Shown piece after piece: positions 50,378 through 60,272 of a stretch of DNA of 64,000 nt. Made by a program: the position numbers and the translations under genes. This stretch comes from an uncultured Collinsella sp. GTDB taxonomy: Bacteria > Actinomycetota > Coriobacteriia > Coriobacteriales > Coriobacteriaceae. The stretch covers positions 37,516 to 101,515 of the forward strand of contig CATYVQ010000011.1 of the NCBI GenBank assembly GCA_958413895.1, in the 5' to 3' direction. The notes below the pieces were generated by a model. The model did not search any database. It was not told the origin of the DNA and saw only the letters and a list, made by a program, of their open reading frames with translations. How positions within the stretch are numbered: the stretch's first letter is position 1; every line of letters begins with the position of its first letter.

Positions 50378-50878
50378 TCAGTCCTCTCTCGTAATCGCGG
50401 CAACCGTCGCCCCGCAAAATGCAATTAAATCATCGGGTGCAAGCTCGAGCTGATAACCACGCTTGCCTCCCGAAATAAAAATGGTATCCCAAAGGACACA
50501 CGTCTCATCAATGAGCGTCCGGTAGCGTTTTTTCATACCGACCGGGCTGCAGCCGCCGCGAACGTAGCCAGTCGCCGCAAGCAAATCCTTCACATGCATC
50601 ATGGCCAAGGACTTCTCCCCCGCGGCACGCGCGGCGGACTTTAGATCGAGCTCGTCGGCAACAGGGATGCAGCACACGACATAGTCGTTGGACGGTGTCA
50701 CACAGACCAAAGTCTTAAATCCTTGACCGGGCTCCTCGCCAAGCTGCTCCGAAATCGCGACCCCCAGGCCCACCGACTCATCACCATCGTCTTCGTACGT
50801 ATGTAGAACATAGGAAATGCCGGCGCTTTCCAGCTCGCGCATCGCATTGGTTTTTGGCGTCTTTACAGCCTTTGCCAT
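50378..50878 (-). CDS. ybaK: YbaK/EbsC-type Cys-tRNA(Pro) deacylase
   Basis: The 166-residue editing-domain protein hydrolyses cysteine mischarged on tRNA-Pro. Motifs are TNAMRELESAGISYVLHTYE, GFKTLVCVTPSNDYVVCCIPVADELDLK (family Lys) and GYVRGGCSPVGMKKRYRTLIDE. ATG 50878 follows GAAAGGATATGTC; the ORF upstream of it is leader. It is probably transcribed with murJ and uvrC. Confidence 0.93.
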   Translation of the reverse strand: MAKAVKTPKTNAMRELESAGISYVLHTYEDDGDESVGLGVAISEQLGEEPGQGFKTLVCVTPSNDYVVCCIPVADELDLKSAARAAGEKSLAMMHVKDLLAATGYVRGGCSPVGMKKRYRTLIDETCVLWDTIFISGGKRGYQLELAPDDLIAFCGATVAAITRED

Positions 50879-50959
50879 GACATATCCTTTCCCTCGCATT
50901 CGGACGTAAGGATTAAGTATATGTCCAATTCGGCTGCATACGTCACTTCGGCACAGCAA

Positions 50960-50990
50960 GCGCCATCGAATCACAAGGAGTCGATGGCGC
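50960..50990 (-). terminator. Probable terminator after uvrA
   Basis: Perfect 10-bp stem GCGCCATCGA/TCGATGGCGC with an 11-nt loop, 20 nt beyond the uvrA stop. The T tract is weak (TTGCTG). Confidence 0.62.
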
Positions 50991-51010
50991 CCATAAACTG
51001 AATCGTCTAT

Positions 51011-53890
51011 TTATTGAGCATCAAGTTGAGCCTGACGCTCCCGGTCACGCCTGAGCAACGGCGCCAAAAACTTGCCCGTATAACTCTGCGGACAGTCCGC
51101 AACCTGCTCCGGTGTGCCCGAAACCACGACGGTTCCGCCGCCGTTACCGCCTTCGGGACCCATATCGATCAGGCGGTCGGCAACCTTGATGACATCAAGG
51201 TTGTGCTCAATCACCAGCACTGTGTTGCCCGCATCGACCAAGCGCTGCAGCACATCGAGCAGCTGGCGAACGTCTTCAAAATGAAGGCCGGTCGTCGGCT
51301 CGTCCAAAATATAGAACGTCTTGCCCGTCTGGCGTCGATGAAGCTCCTTGGCGAGCTTCACACGCTGTGCCTCGCCGCCCGAGAGCGTCGTGGCGGGCTG
51401 GCCCAGGCTCACGTAGCCCAAGCCTACATCGTACAGCGTCTGGAGCTTGCGCTTAATCTGCGGGATATTCCCAAAGAAGGCCAGCGCCTCGGTGACGCTC
51501 ATGTCGAGCACGTCCGAGATGGTCTTGCCACGGTAGGTGACCTCGAGTGTCTCGCGGTTGTAGCGTCTACCGCCGCAAACTTCGCAGGGAACGTAGATAT
51601 CGGGAAGGAAGTGCATCTCGATCTTGATCTGTCCGTCGCCCTTGCACGCCTCACAGCGCCCGCCACTCACATTAAAGGAGAAACGACCCGGCGAGTAGCC
51701 GCGCGCCTTCGACTCCGGCGTACTCGCAAACAGCGCGCGAAGATCATCCCACAGGCCGATATAGGTAGCAGGGTTGGAACGCGGCGTGCGGCCAATCGGC
51801 GACTGGTCGATATCGATAACCTTATCGATACACTCGATGCCCTCGATTTTCTTATACGGACCCACAGGGCGCGTCGAACGGTGAATGGCATTCGTAAGGG
51901 CAGGCGCAATAGTGTCGGTAACCAGGGAGCTCTTGCCCGATCCCGACACGCCGGTAACAACCGTAAGCGTACCAAACTCGATCTTGGCGGTAACGTTTTT
52001 GAGGTTGTTGGCTCGAGCGCCCGTAATTTTAAGGCAGCCGCGACCGGGCTTGCGTCGTTCATCAGGCACTCGGATCATTCGTTTGCCGGTCAGATAAGCG
52101 CCCGTCATCGACTCAGGACACGCCATGATATCGGCAGGCGTTCCCGCCGCGACTACGTGTCCGCCGTTGACGCCGGCGCCGGGTCCCATGTCGATCACGT
52201 AGTCGGCGGCACGGATTGTATCCTCGTCGTGTTCGACGACGATAACGGTATTGCCGATATCGCGCAGGCGCTCGAGCGTCTTGATCAGGCGCTCGTTGTC
52301 ACGCTGATGAAGACCGATCGAGGGCTCGTCCAGAATATAGAGCACGCCCATGAGACCCGCGCCGATCTGCGTTGCCAGTCGAATACGCTGTGCCTCGCCA
52401 CCGGAAAGCGTCGCCGAGGCACGATCGAGCGTCAGATAGTCGAGTCCAACATCGACCAGAAAACGCAGGCGCTCCAGGATTTCCTTGACGATGCGTCCGC
52501 CGATAAACCGTTGACGCTCGGTGAGTTCCAAGCCCTCAAAAAACTCGAGCGACTCACGGCACGACAGGCAACAAACCTCGTAAATGGACTTGCCGCCCAC
52601 GGTGACGGCGAGCATCTCAGGGCGCAAACGAGCGCCGTGGCAGCTCGAGCACGGTTCCTCGCGAATGTACTTCTCCAGGCGCGCCTTGGTGTTCTCGTTT
52701 GTCGTCTCGGTATAGCGTTCGTACAGGATGTTGCGAACGCCCGAAAACTTGGTATCCCACTGGCTGCGACGTCCGTCGAGCTTTTGGTAGTCGACCGAGA
52801 TCTTCGTATCGCCCAGGCCATCCAAGAATGCACGACGCACACGAGGGGGCAAGTCCTCCCACGGCGTATCGGCGCTCACCTTAAAGTGTTTGCAGACCGC
52901 AGCAAAAATCTGCGGATAGTAGTTCGAATTGCCAAACAGGCTACCAAAGACTCCGTCGGCAATGGACTTCGAGGGGTCCTCGATCAGCGCCTCGGCATCA
53001 ACGGTTTTCTTAAAGCCCAGGCCGTCGCACTCAGGACATGCGCCATAGGGAGCGTTGAACGAAAAGTCGCGGGGTTGTAGGTCGTCGATGGAGTGCCCGT
53101 GCTCCGGGCACGCCAAGGCCAACGAATACTCCAGCAGCTCGCCCTCGGTCCCCTCGGGAGCATCACGATCGGGCAGCATGTACACGTTTACGTTGCCGTG
53201 AGCCAGCGCGGTCGCCTGCTCAACAGACTCGGCGATACGGCCCAGAGAGTTCTCACGGATCACGATGCGATCGACCACGACCTCGATATCGTGCTTGAAC
53301 TTCTTGTCCAGATCGATCGGATCGTCGAGCGAGCGCACTTCACCGTCGACACGCACGCGGCTAAAGCCCTCGGCGCGAAGGTCCTCAAACAGTTTGGTGT
53401 ACTCGCCTTTTCGCCCGCGCACCACCGGTGCCAGCACAAACGCGCGGCGGCCCTCCCCCGCCGCCAAGACCTTGTCGGCAACCTGGTCGGTCGTCTGGCG
53501 CTCAATGACGCGGCCGCATTCGGGACAGTGCGGGGTGCCCACACGAGCGAACAGCAGGCGCAGATAGTCATAAATCTCGGTTACGGTGCCAACCGTCGAG
53601 CGAGGGTTTTTAGACGTCGTCTTTTGGTCAATCGACACCGCCGGCGAAAGGCCGTCGATTGAATCCAAGTCGGGTTTGTCCATCTGGCCCAAGAACTGGC
53701 GTGCATAGCTCGAAAGGCTCTCGACGTATCGACGCTGGCCCTCGGCATAGATAGTGTCAAATGCCAGCGAACTCTTGCCCGAGCCAGAAAGACCGGTAAT
53801 GACCACGAGTTGGTCACGCGGAATGGAAACATCGATATCACGGAGGTTGTGCTCACGAGCGCCGCGAATAACGATAGAAGAATCAGACAT
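51011..53890 (-). CDS. uvrA: Excinuclease ABC subunit A
   Basis: A 959-residue tandem ABC ATPase that recognises damaged DNA and loads UvrB. The first nucleotide-binding half has VITGLSGSGKSSLAFDTIYAEG and the second VTGVSGSGKSSLVTDTIAPAL, each with an LSGGEAQRxxLA signature. Zinc modules are CPECGR, CPEHG, CSSCHGARL and CEACKGDGQIKIEMHFLPDIYVPCEVCGGRRYN. ATG 53890 follows CAAGGAGCTTCC; the longer frame upstream includes the regulatory region. A LexA-type box lies 62 nt upstream. Confidence 0.96.
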   Translation of the reverse strand: MSDSSIVIRGAREHNLRDIDVSIPRDQLVVITGLSGSGKSSLAFDTIYAEGQRRYVESLSSYARQFLGQMDKPDLDSIDGLSPAVSIDQKTTSKNPRSTVGTVTEIYDYLRLLFARVGTPHCPECGRVIERQTTDQVADKVLAAGEGRRAFVLAPVVRGRKGEYTKLFEDLRAEGFSRVRVDGEVRSLDDPIDLDKKFKHDIEVVVDRIVIRENSLGRIAESVEQATALAHGNVNVYMLPDRDAPEGTEGELLEYSLALACPEHGHSIDDLQPRDFSFNAPYGACPECDGLGFKKTVDAEALIEDPSKSIADGVFGSLFGNSNYYPQIFAAVCKHFKVSADTPWEDLPPRVRRAFLDGLGDTKISVDYQKLDGRRSQWDTKFSGVRNILYERYTETTNENTKARLEKYIREEPCSSCHGARLRPEMLAVTVGGKSIYEVCCLSCRESLEFFEGLELTERQRFIGGRIVKEILERLRFLVDVGLDYLTLDRASATLSGGEAQRIRLATQIGAGLMGVLYILDEPSIGLHQRDNERLIKTLERLRDIGNTVIVVEHDEDTIRAADYVIDMGPGAGVNGGHVVAAGTPADIMACPESMTGAYLTGKRMIRVPDERRKPGRGCLKITGARANNLKNVTAKIEFGTLTVVTGVSGSGKSSLVTDTIAPALTNAIHRSTRPVGPYKKIEGIECIDKVIDIDQSPIGRTPRSNPATYIGLWDDLRALFASTPESKARGYSPGRFSFNVSGGRCEACKGDGQIKIEMHFLPDIYVPCEVCGGRRYNRETLEVTYRGKTISDVLDMSVTEALAFFGNIPQIKRKLQTLYDVGLGYVSLGQPATTLSGGEAQRVKLAKELHRRQTGKTFYILDEPTTGLHFEDVRQLLDVLQRLVDAGNTVLVIEHNLDVIKVADRLIDMGPEGGNGGGTVVVSGTPEQVADCPQSYTGKFLAPLLRRDRERQAQLDAQ

Positions 53891-53951
53891 GGAAGCTCCT
53901 TGCCTCCTATTGCATCGAATCATACTGTCGATGAGTTTAGCGCACTCGACG

Positions 53952-53965
53952 CGCACAGATGTTCG
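53952..53965 (-). promoter_or_regulatory. Candidate LexA (SOS) box upstream of uvrA
   Basis: On the minus strand CGAACATCTGTGCG matches the Gram-positive LexA consensus CGAACNNNNGTTCG at 9 of 10 defined positions. It lies 62 nt before the uvrA start, a normal operator position. No comparable box was seen before uvrB or the murJ/uvrC genes. Confidence 0.55.
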
Positions 53966-54084
53966 TAATACAAGATTCGCAGACCTTTAGCTTTGCGTAT
54001 CGGGCGCTTTGTCTCTCGAAATGCCGTGGAAAGGTTACAGTAATCTAATTACTGAACTTAATTTGCCGTAACAGAGGAACGTCC

Positions 54085-56238
54085 ATGACCGAAGATATCC
54101 CCCTTGAAATCACTTCGAGCGACATGGCCAATCTGCCCATATTCATCGCCGCCCTTATCGTAGCCGCCGTCGTCGTGCGCGTGTATTTTTCAATCAAACA
54201 CAATGAAAAGCCACCCATTGCCCGCGCCTTTTGGTGCGCGACGCTCCTTATTCCGCTCGGTGTGGTGGCTGCCTGGATTACGAATCAAGTGCTTGTAAAC
54301 GAGGACAGTTCCCTATGGATCCTTTCCTATTCAGCGCTCGGTGCCGCTGCCGTCATGCTCCTTGTCGAGCCCTTGGTATCGAGATTCACCGACCAATCCG
54401 ATTTCGCAACGGGAACGATTGCTTGCACCTGTCGCGACGTTCTCGTCATCGCCGCGGTTTCGGTGCTCTCGTTCGTTTCGCTCGAAATCGCCTGCAACGA
54501 CACGTTCTATCGCATTCCAGCAAACTCATTTGGTTTTTCCGTCGGGCTGCTCGCGACGATCCTGCTCTCTCTTTATTTGCTAGGACAACGGCACGGAGGG
54601 GTCATGACCCTTGTGCCCATCGTCTGCTGCATCCTTGGCATTGCCGAGCACTTCGTCGTGACATTTAAAGGCGAAGCCATCCTGCCGAGCGATATTTTGG
54701 CCCTGGGCACCGCAGCGGAGGTAAGCGAAGGATACGAGTTCGCCTTTACCGCCGGTATCGTCACATCGCTCGCGCTGCTCGAAATCTCCTTTGGGCTTCT
54801 TTCGCTCATCCGGCCGCGAAAACTCCGTACGCCCTCTCGCGTCTTTCCCGTCATTGCCGGCAATCTCTGTGCCTTCCTGCTGGTGACTGCCGTGGGTCTC
54901 TCTAGCTTTTCCAGCATCGACTTGGAACAGGCGCTCGACTTTGGATTTGACCGTTGGCAGCCTATTACGACGTATGTGTCTCAGGGCTTTCTCACCTCGT
55001 TCACCGAAATGGTCAACGAACTGCCCATAGAAAAGCCCGCAGGCTATACGTCTGATGAAGCCCAGGACATCGAGCGGGAGCTCGCCGCCGCCTATGACAG
55101 CACGTATGGCTCGAGCGAGCAGCGTGCCGCCGCCGTTGCTCAATTCAATGAAATCAAGCCGACAATCGTCGCCGTCATGAACGAAAGCTTTAGCGACCTT
55201 TCGTGCTTTGAGCAACTCCAAGCGGCCGGGTATACCGGCCCTGCGTTTTATAACTCGCTTCCCGACACGCTCGTACGCGGCACTATGCTCGCCTCGGTCG
55301 CAGGCGGCGGAACAGCGAACTCCGAATTTGAGTTTTTGACCGGAGCTACGACCGCCTTTGTCGGAGTGGGCAAGATTCCCTATCAGCTTTATCAGATGAA
55401 TGATGTCAGCAGCTTGGCAAAGGACCTTAAAGAACTTGGATACACCGCCACTGCCATGCACCCGCAAAACCCCGTTAACTACCATCGAGATAAAATCTAT
55501 CAACAGCTGGGCTTTGGAGATTTCCTATCTATCGCCGATTTCGAAGGTGCACCCTATTACCATGCCGGCGTATGCGACTACGCCACCTATGACAAGATAC
55601 TCGACCTGCTTAGAACCGACGAAGCCCCGCAGTTCATCTTTGACGTCACGATGCAAAATCACGGCGGCTACGACTATGGCACCGTTCCCGTCGAGGAGCT
55701 GACAAACTATTGGGTCGAGGGAGCCAGCGAGGGTGCCAATAGCGCGCTCAACACCTATCTTACCTGCATCAACGCATCCGACCGGGACCTCGAGTACTTT
55801 ATCAACGAGCTCCGCAATATCGGCAGACCGGTTGTCCTTGTCTTTTTTGGCGACCATCAGCCGAGCGCCGCAACGACTCTCAACGACGAGCTGTACCCTC
55901 AGGAAGATACGGCAAGCCACGCTTTCCGTATCTATCAGTCGACCTATTTCGTCTGGGCTAACTATGAAATCGCCGGCAATACCGAGCTCAACGTCTACGA
56001 CACCGTCGGGGCAAACGAGATTGCAGCCATTACCCTTAATAAGATCGGCGCCCCGCTCACCGACTATCAAAAGGCTCTGCTTGCAACAAGGTCAGATGTG
56101 CCCACCATCAATGTCGCCGGCTACCTTGGTGCCGACGGGCTGCGCTACGACTTGGAATCTGAAGACAGCCCATACGCCTCGACGATCGACAAGCTGCAGC
56201 GCATGCAATACCTCGAGTTCGCCAGCAAAGTTCAGTAA
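54085..56238 (+). CDS. LTA-synthase-family sulfatase-fold membrane enzyme
   Basis: A 717-residue protein with an N-terminal membrane region of about seven to eight helices (17-275) and an extracellular sulfatase-fold domain from about 355. Metal and active-site residues are E367 (VMNESFSD), the catalytic threonine T410 in AGGGTANSEFEFLTG, the His of VTMQNHGGYDYG and D590/H591 in FFGDHQPS. Such enzymes transfer phosphoglycerol to lipoteichoic-acid-like or other surface glycans. The substrate glycan in Coriobacteriia is uncertain. ATG 54085 follows AGAGGAACGTCC. It is divergent from uvrA and stands alone. Confidence 0.88.
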   Translation: MTEDIPLEITSSDMANLPIFIAALIVAAVVVRVYFSIKHNEKPPIARAFWCATLLIPLGVVAAWITNQVLVNEDSSLWILSYSALGAAAVMLLVEPLVSRFTDQSDFATGTIACTCRDVLVIAAVSVLSFVSLEIACNDTFYRIPANSFGFSVGLLATILLSLYLLGQRHGGVMTLVPIVCCILGIAEHFVVTFKGEAILPSDILALGTAAEVSEGYEFAFTAGIVTSLALLEISFGLLSLIRPRKLRTPSRVFPVIAGNLCAFLLVTAVGLSSFSSIDLEQALDFGFDRWQPITTYVSQGFLTSFTEMVNELPIEKPAGYTSDEAQDIERELAAAYDSTYGSSEQRAAAVAQFNEIKPTIVAVMNESFSDLSCFEQLQAAGYTGPAFYNSLPDTLVRGTMLASVAGGGTANSEFEFLTGATTAFVGVGKIPYQLYQMNDVSSLAKDLKELGYTATAMHPQNPVNYHRDKIYQQLGFGDFLSIADFEGAPYYHAGVCDYATYDKILDLLRTDEAPQFIFDVTMQNHGGYDYGTVPVEELTNYWVEGASEGANSALNTYLTCINASDRDLEYFINELRNIGRPVVLVFFGDHQPSAATTLNDELYPQEDTASHAFRIYQSTYFVWANYEIAGNTELNVYDTVGANEIAAITLNKIGAPLTDYQKALLATRSDVPTINVAGYLGADGLRYDLESEDSPYASTIDKLQRMQYLEFASKVQ

Positions 56239-56298
56239 GCCCGCCCATTCGCTTGGACCCATCGTATTGCAAGCACGCTCGACCCAAATGCATCGCAA

Positions 56299-56328
56299 AT
56301 GACTCCCACTCGCAAACGAGGGTACAAT
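56299..56328 (+). promoter_or_regulatory. Probable promoter of the mrp operon
   Basis: ATGACT (56299-56304) and TACAAT (56323-56328) with an 18-bp spacer; the start codon is 56 nt downstream of the -10. Confidence 0.5.
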
Positions 56329-56383
56329 GACGCTCGTGTCACACCACGGGGCCCCGGCCCCAACATATACAAAGGAGTCATAC

Positions 56384-57214
56384 ATGGGTTGCGAGCACGC
56401 ACAGGCCGCCGGCGGACAAACGTCGCCGTCGCAATTTGAGGAGAACACGCTGTCCGAGGTCAAACGCGTCATCGCCGTGCTTTCCGGCAAGGGCGGTGTC
56501 GGCAAGTCGTTTGTCACCGGTGCCATCGCCACCGAGCTTGCCCGTCACGGCCACAAGGTCGGCGTCCTCGATGCCGACATTACCGGTCCCTCTATCCCCA
56601 AGATGTTCGGTATGAGCGGACGCCACGTCCATGCCCTTGGCAACCTTATGCTGCCCGAAATCTCCGAGCACGGCGTCAAGGTCATGAGCTCCAACCTGCT
56701 GCTCCAAAACGAGACCGACCCCGTCCTTTGGCGCGGTCCGGTCATCGCAGGCGCCATTAGGCAGTTCTGGAGCGAGACCTCGTGGGGCCCCATCGACTAC
56801 CTGTTGGTCGACATGCCTCCGGGAACAGGCGACGTCGCTCTCACCGTCTTCCAGTCACTGCCCGTCGACGGCATCGTCATCGTCACGAGCCCGCAGGATC
56901 TGGTCTCGATGATCGTCGCCAAGGCGGTCAACATGGCCGAAAAGATGAACGTCCCCATTCTTGGCATCGTCGAAAACATGAGCTATATTGAGTGCCCCGA
57001 CTGCGGCAAGAAGATCGAGGTCTTTGGCAAGAGCAAGCTCCCCGAGGTCGCAGAGCGCTATAACCTCGACATCTTGGGCCAGCTTCCCATTAATCCGGCA
57101 CTCGCCGAGGCCTGCGATAAGGGCGAGGTCGAGACCGCGCTGCCCGATGGCATGTTGCCCAAGGCAGTCTCTGCCGTCGAGGCCATTACCCCGCACGAGA
57201 CCGACGAGGCCTAA
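56384..57214 (+). CDS. mrp: Mrp/NBP35-family iron-sulfur carrier ATPase
   Basis: A 276-residue deviant Walker A ATPase (VLSGKGGVGKSFVTGAIA, residues 32-48) that assembles or carries [4Fe-4S] clusters. The bridging cysteines are C204 and C207 in IECPDCGKK. VLDADITGPSIPKMFG and DMPPGTGDVALTVFQSLP are further motifs. A short N-terminal part carries one Cys (MGCEHAQ). ATG 56384 follows AAAGGAGTCATAC. The downstream flavoprotein starts immediately after the stop, so the two are coupled. Confidence 0.93.
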   Translation: MGCEHAQAAGGQTSPSQFEENTLSEVKRVIAVLSGKGGVGKSFVTGAIATELARHGHKVGVLDADITGPSIPKMFGMSGRHVHALGNLMLPEISEHGVKVMSSNLLLQNETDPVLWRGPVIAGAIRQFWSETSWGPIDYLLVDMPPGTGDVALTVFQSLPVDGIVIVTSPQDLVSMIVAKAVNMAEKMNVPILGIVENMSYIECPDCGKKIEVFGKSKLPEVAERYNLDILGQLPINPALAEACDKGEVETALPDGMLPKAVSAVEAITPHETDEA

Positions 57215-58486
57215 GTGAACACGAGCGCCTTCTATGACGTCTTGGTAATCGGCGGCGGGGCTTCAGGCCTCGCCGCCGCCATTACGGCCGCGCGCGCTGG
57301 CAAAAGCGTCTGCATCGTTGAGCGCGATGTCGCCTGCGGCCTTAAGCTCCTTGCGACCGGCAACGGCCGCTGCAACCTCTCCAACGAATCGATTGATCCT
57401 CAGCGGTATAACCACCCCGCATTCGTCGAATCCGTCATGGGCCCCCAGCCCGAACAAGAGCTTATGGGTTTCTTCTCCTCGCTGGGCATCATGACAACCT
57501 CCGAGGAAGGCCGGCTGTACCCGCGCTCCCTTCGCGCCGAATCGGTGCGCGACGCACTTCTCAATGTTTGCGACCGCCTGGGTATCACCTTAATCTGCGG
57601 AGCCAACGTTGCCTCGGCACACAAAGCTTCCGAAGGCTGGGCACTCCAAATAGACCGTCCAGCGCGGGCGCTCAAGGCAAAAAAGCACGACGACCGAAAA
57701 TCGGAGCTCCGCTCGCTTCGGAAAGCGCTCGCCGATGTCCCTCGCAAGAACGAGGCCCTGCAGGCACATGCCGTAATTATCGCCACGGGCGGCAACCCCA
57801 CCGGTATCGCCGATACGTTTCGCCTCCCCCTCACTTCGCTGCGCCCCATCCTCTGCCCCGTATCGGCAACGGTCGTCAGCGATCGGGCGGCACTCAAGAC
57901 GTTGGATGGCCTGCGCGTCCGCGCCCGCTTGACGCTCGCCCGCAATCATAATGAGCTCTGGCACGAAGACGGTGAAGTCCTGTTTCGAACCTTCGGTATC
58001 TCGGGCGTCGCTGTCTTCAACCTCTCCCGTCGTATCCAGCGCGGCGATACGATCCTGCTCGACGTTTTCCCCGACCTCTCCAAAGACGAGCTGCTCGATA
58101 TGCTCAACCGGCGCGTTGAACTGCTCGGCGGCTTTTCGCCCCGCAATCCCCGTTGGCTCGACGGTATGCTTGCCCCGCAACTCTCCCGCGTCGTCTGCAC
58201 GACGTTCGAGCAGTGCCATCCAGGCTCCAACGATGTCATCCACCTGGTCTCGATCCTCAAGCACTTTAAGTTGCTCGTCGAAGGAACCGCCGAGGAGCGC
58301 TCGGCGCAGGTCACGCGTGGTGGCATATCTGTCGAGAGCATCTCAACACCCAGTCTACGCGCGCGCAGCGTTGTCGACGCCCCTCTTTACGTCTGCGGCG
58401 AAGCGCTCGACATCGACGCCGATTGCGGAGGCTTTAACCTTGCGTGGGCATGGCTCTCGGGCATTCGCGCTGCAAGCAGCCTGTAG
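57215..58486 (+). CDS. FAD-dependent oxidoreductase of the HI0933/BaiN family
   Basis: A 423-residue flavoprotein with an N-terminal dinucleotide-binding motif (DVLVIGGGASGLAAAITAARAG). The family signature LKLLATGNGRCNLSNE follows, then AVIIATGGNPTGI, and the C-terminal FAD-contacting GEALDIDADCGGFNLAWAWLSGIRAASS. Members include BaiN, implicated in bile-acid 7-dehydroxylation in clostridia, but most have unknown substrates. An unusual Lys/Arg-rich segment (about 150-180) interrupts the middle. It starts at GTG directly after the mrp stop. Confidence 0.87.
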   Translation: MNTSAFYDVLVIGGGASGLAAAITAARAGKSVCIVERDVACGLKLLATGNGRCNLSNESIDPQRYNHPAFVESVMGPQPEQELMGFFSSLGIMTTSEEGRLYPRSLRAESVRDALLNVCDRLGITLICGANVASAHKASEGWALQIDRPARALKAKKHDDRKSELRSLRKALADVPRKNEALQAHAVIIATGGNPTGIADTFRLPLTSLRPILCPVSATVVSDRAALKTLDGLRVRARLTLARNHNELWHEDGEVLFRTFGISGVAVFNLSRRIQRGDTILLDVFPDLSKDELLDMLNRRVELLGGFSPRNPRWLDGMLAPQLSRVVCTTFEQCHPGSNDVIHLVSILKHFKLLVEGTAEERSAQVTRGGISVESISTPSLRARSVVDAPLYVCGEALDIDADCGGFNLAWAWLSGIRAASSL

Positions 58487-58515
58487 CCGCGCAGTCTATA
58501 ATCAAAAACGCGTTC

Positions 58516-58546
58516 GGGCCGTCTGGGATACCGGACGGCCTCTTTC
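58516..58546 (+). terminator. Probable terminator after the HI0933-family gene
   Basis: GGCCGTC and GACGGCC flank a short loop and are followed by TCTTTCTT on the plus strand. Confidence 0.7.
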
Positions 58547-58566
58547 TTGCCTCTAAGGAGACCTCG

Positions 58567-60207
58567 ATGATCGAAATCACCCAAGTCAACGCTTCGCTCG
58601 ATGAAGCTGGCGATGAAAATGCCTGCCTCATTGTTGGCAAGCGAGTCGCCAAGCGCGTCCTACGTTGCAAGGACTCCGAGATCAAGTCCATCGAGCTCCA
58701 CCGCAAGTCAATCGACGCTCGCAAAAAACGAGACGTCCATTTTATCCTGAGCTTTCGTGTTGAGCTGACCAGTCCCCGCCTCGAGCGAGAAGCGGCCGAC
58801 AGCGTTTCCGAGCGTGACCGCTCGCGCGTACGCGCGATAGAAGACGATGGGCCTTCATTCCCCTCCCCCGTTTCCGGCGCACCCAAAGAGCGCCCCGTCG
58901 TCGTCGGCGCCGGATGCGCCGGCCTTTTCGCTGCGCTTACGCTCGCTGAAGCAGGTCTTAAGCCCTTGCTCATCGAGCGCGGCGACCCGGCATTTCGCCG
59001 CTCGCATGCGATCGACCTCTTTCTAAAGGAGCGCATCCTCGACCCCGAGAGTAATATCCAGTTTGGCCTGGGCGGCGCGGGGACCTTCTCGGACGGCAAG
59101 CTCAATACAGGAACAAAAAATCCCGCCCATCGCCTTATCCTCGAAACCTTCGTCGAGGCTGGTGCGCCCCGCGATATTCTGTGGGATGCCAAGCCGCACA
59201 TTGGCTCCGACATCCTTCCCACGGTTGTCACCGCTATATCCCAGCGCATCGAGCAGCTCGGAGGTGTCGTCCGTTATCGAACAAAGCTCGTCGACATCCA
59301 CATCGACGCGTCTGGCGCCATTACCGGTATTGATGTCCAATCGTCCCAAGACGCCGCTTGCGAGCCAATCGAGACAAAGCACCTCATCCTCGCCTGCGGG
59401 CATTCTGCTCGCGATATTTTTGAGCTCCTTAAGGACCACAACGTGGCCCTCGCACAAAAGACCTTTGCCATGGGCGTTCGCATCGAGCATCCGCAGCGCG
59501 ACATCGATCGAGCCCAATATGGAGCCTCGGCGGGACATCCAGCGCTCGGGGCGGCCCCTTACAAACTTGTTGCCCATCTTTCCAACGGCCGCAGCGTGTT
59601 CTCGTTTTGCATGTGCCCCGGCGGACAGGTTGTCGCCGCCTCTTCCGAGCAGGGCCACCTGTGCGTCAACGGCGCTAGCCTCAATGCCCGCGACGGACGC
59701 AACGCAAATGCCGCCCTGCTCGTTAACGTCACGCCTGAGGACCTTCCCAACGATGACCCGCTCGCCGGCATCGAGCTCCAGCGTGCCTGCGAGGCGGCCG
59801 CCTATCGCCTGGGCGGCTCCAACTGGAACGCACCGGCACAGCTTGTCGGAGATTTCCTCGCAGGACGCGCCAGCAAGGCGCCCGGAAAGGTAAAGCCCAC
59901 CTATCCGCTCGGTGTGACCTGGACGGCAATTGACGAAGCCCTTCCGCAGCATATCGTCGAGTCGCTCCGCCTGGGACTTCCCCTACTCGGAAAAAAGCTA
60001 CGAGGCTACGACCGTCCCGATGCCGTTCTTACCGGCGTGGAGACTCGTTCGAGCTCACCGGTCACTGTCACCCGAGACCGAACGTGCCATGCCGTGTCGA
60101 CCCCGGGCCTCTACCCTTGTGGTGAGGGAGCTGGATATGCCGGCGGCATCATGAGCGCGGCCACCGACGGCATCCGTTGTGCCGAAGCCCTGATCGCAGA
60201 CCTCTAA
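58567..60207 (+). CDS. FAD-dependent dehydrogenase (uncharacterised NAD(P)/FAD family)
   Basis: A 546-residue flavoprotein. About 110 residues precede the dinucleotide-binding motif RPVVVGAGCAGLFAALTLAEAGLKPLLIERG. Further features are NIQFGLGGAGTFSDGKLNTGTKN, LILACGHSARDIFELL, FSFCMCPGGQVVAASSEQG and the C-terminal YPCGEGAGYAGGIMSAATDGIRCAEAL. The N-terminal domain, with paired basic clusters, is typical of a widespread bacterial family of unknown substrate. ATG 58567 follows TAAGGAGACCTCG. Codon use is like its neighbours. Confidence 0.85.
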   Translation: MIEITQVNASLDEAGDENACLIVGKRVAKRVLRCKDSEIKSIELHRKSIDARKKRDVHFILSFRVELTSPRLEREAADSVSERDRSRVRAIEDDGPSFPSPVSGAPKERPVVVGAGCAGLFAALTLAEAGLKPLLIERGDPAFRRSHAIDLFLKERILDPESNIQFGLGGAGTFSDGKLNTGTKNPAHRLILETFVEAGAPRDILWDAKPHIGSDILPTVVTAISQRIEQLGGVVRYRTKLVDIHIDASGAITGIDVQSSQDAACEPIETKHLILACGHSARDIFELLKDHNVALAQKTFAMGVRIEHPQRDIDRAQYGASAGHPALGAAPYKLVAHLSNGRSVFSFCMCPGGQVVAASSEQGHLCVNGASLNARDGRNANAALLVNVTPEDLPNDDPLAGIELQRACEAAAYRLGGSNWNAPAQLVGDFLAGRASKAPGKVKPTYPLGVTWTAIDEALPQHIVESLRLGLPLLGKKLRGYDRPDAVLTGVETRSSSPVTVTRDRTCHAVSTPGLYPCGEGAGYAGGIMSAATDGIRCAEALIADL

Positions 60208-60235
60208 CGCACGAATTCCAGCGCGCAAAAGACAT

Positions 60236-60267
60236 AGGCCCCGAGCTCCACAGGGAACTCGGGGCCT
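60236..60267. terminator. Bidirectional terminator between convergent genes
   Basis: AGGCCCCGAG and CTCGGGGCCT form a 10-bp stem with a 12-nt loop. Plus-strand GTTCGCTATTTCTT and minus-strand ATGTCTTTTG follow. It serves the flavoprotein (+) and uvrB (-). Confidence 0.8.
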
Positions 60268-60272
60268 GTTCG

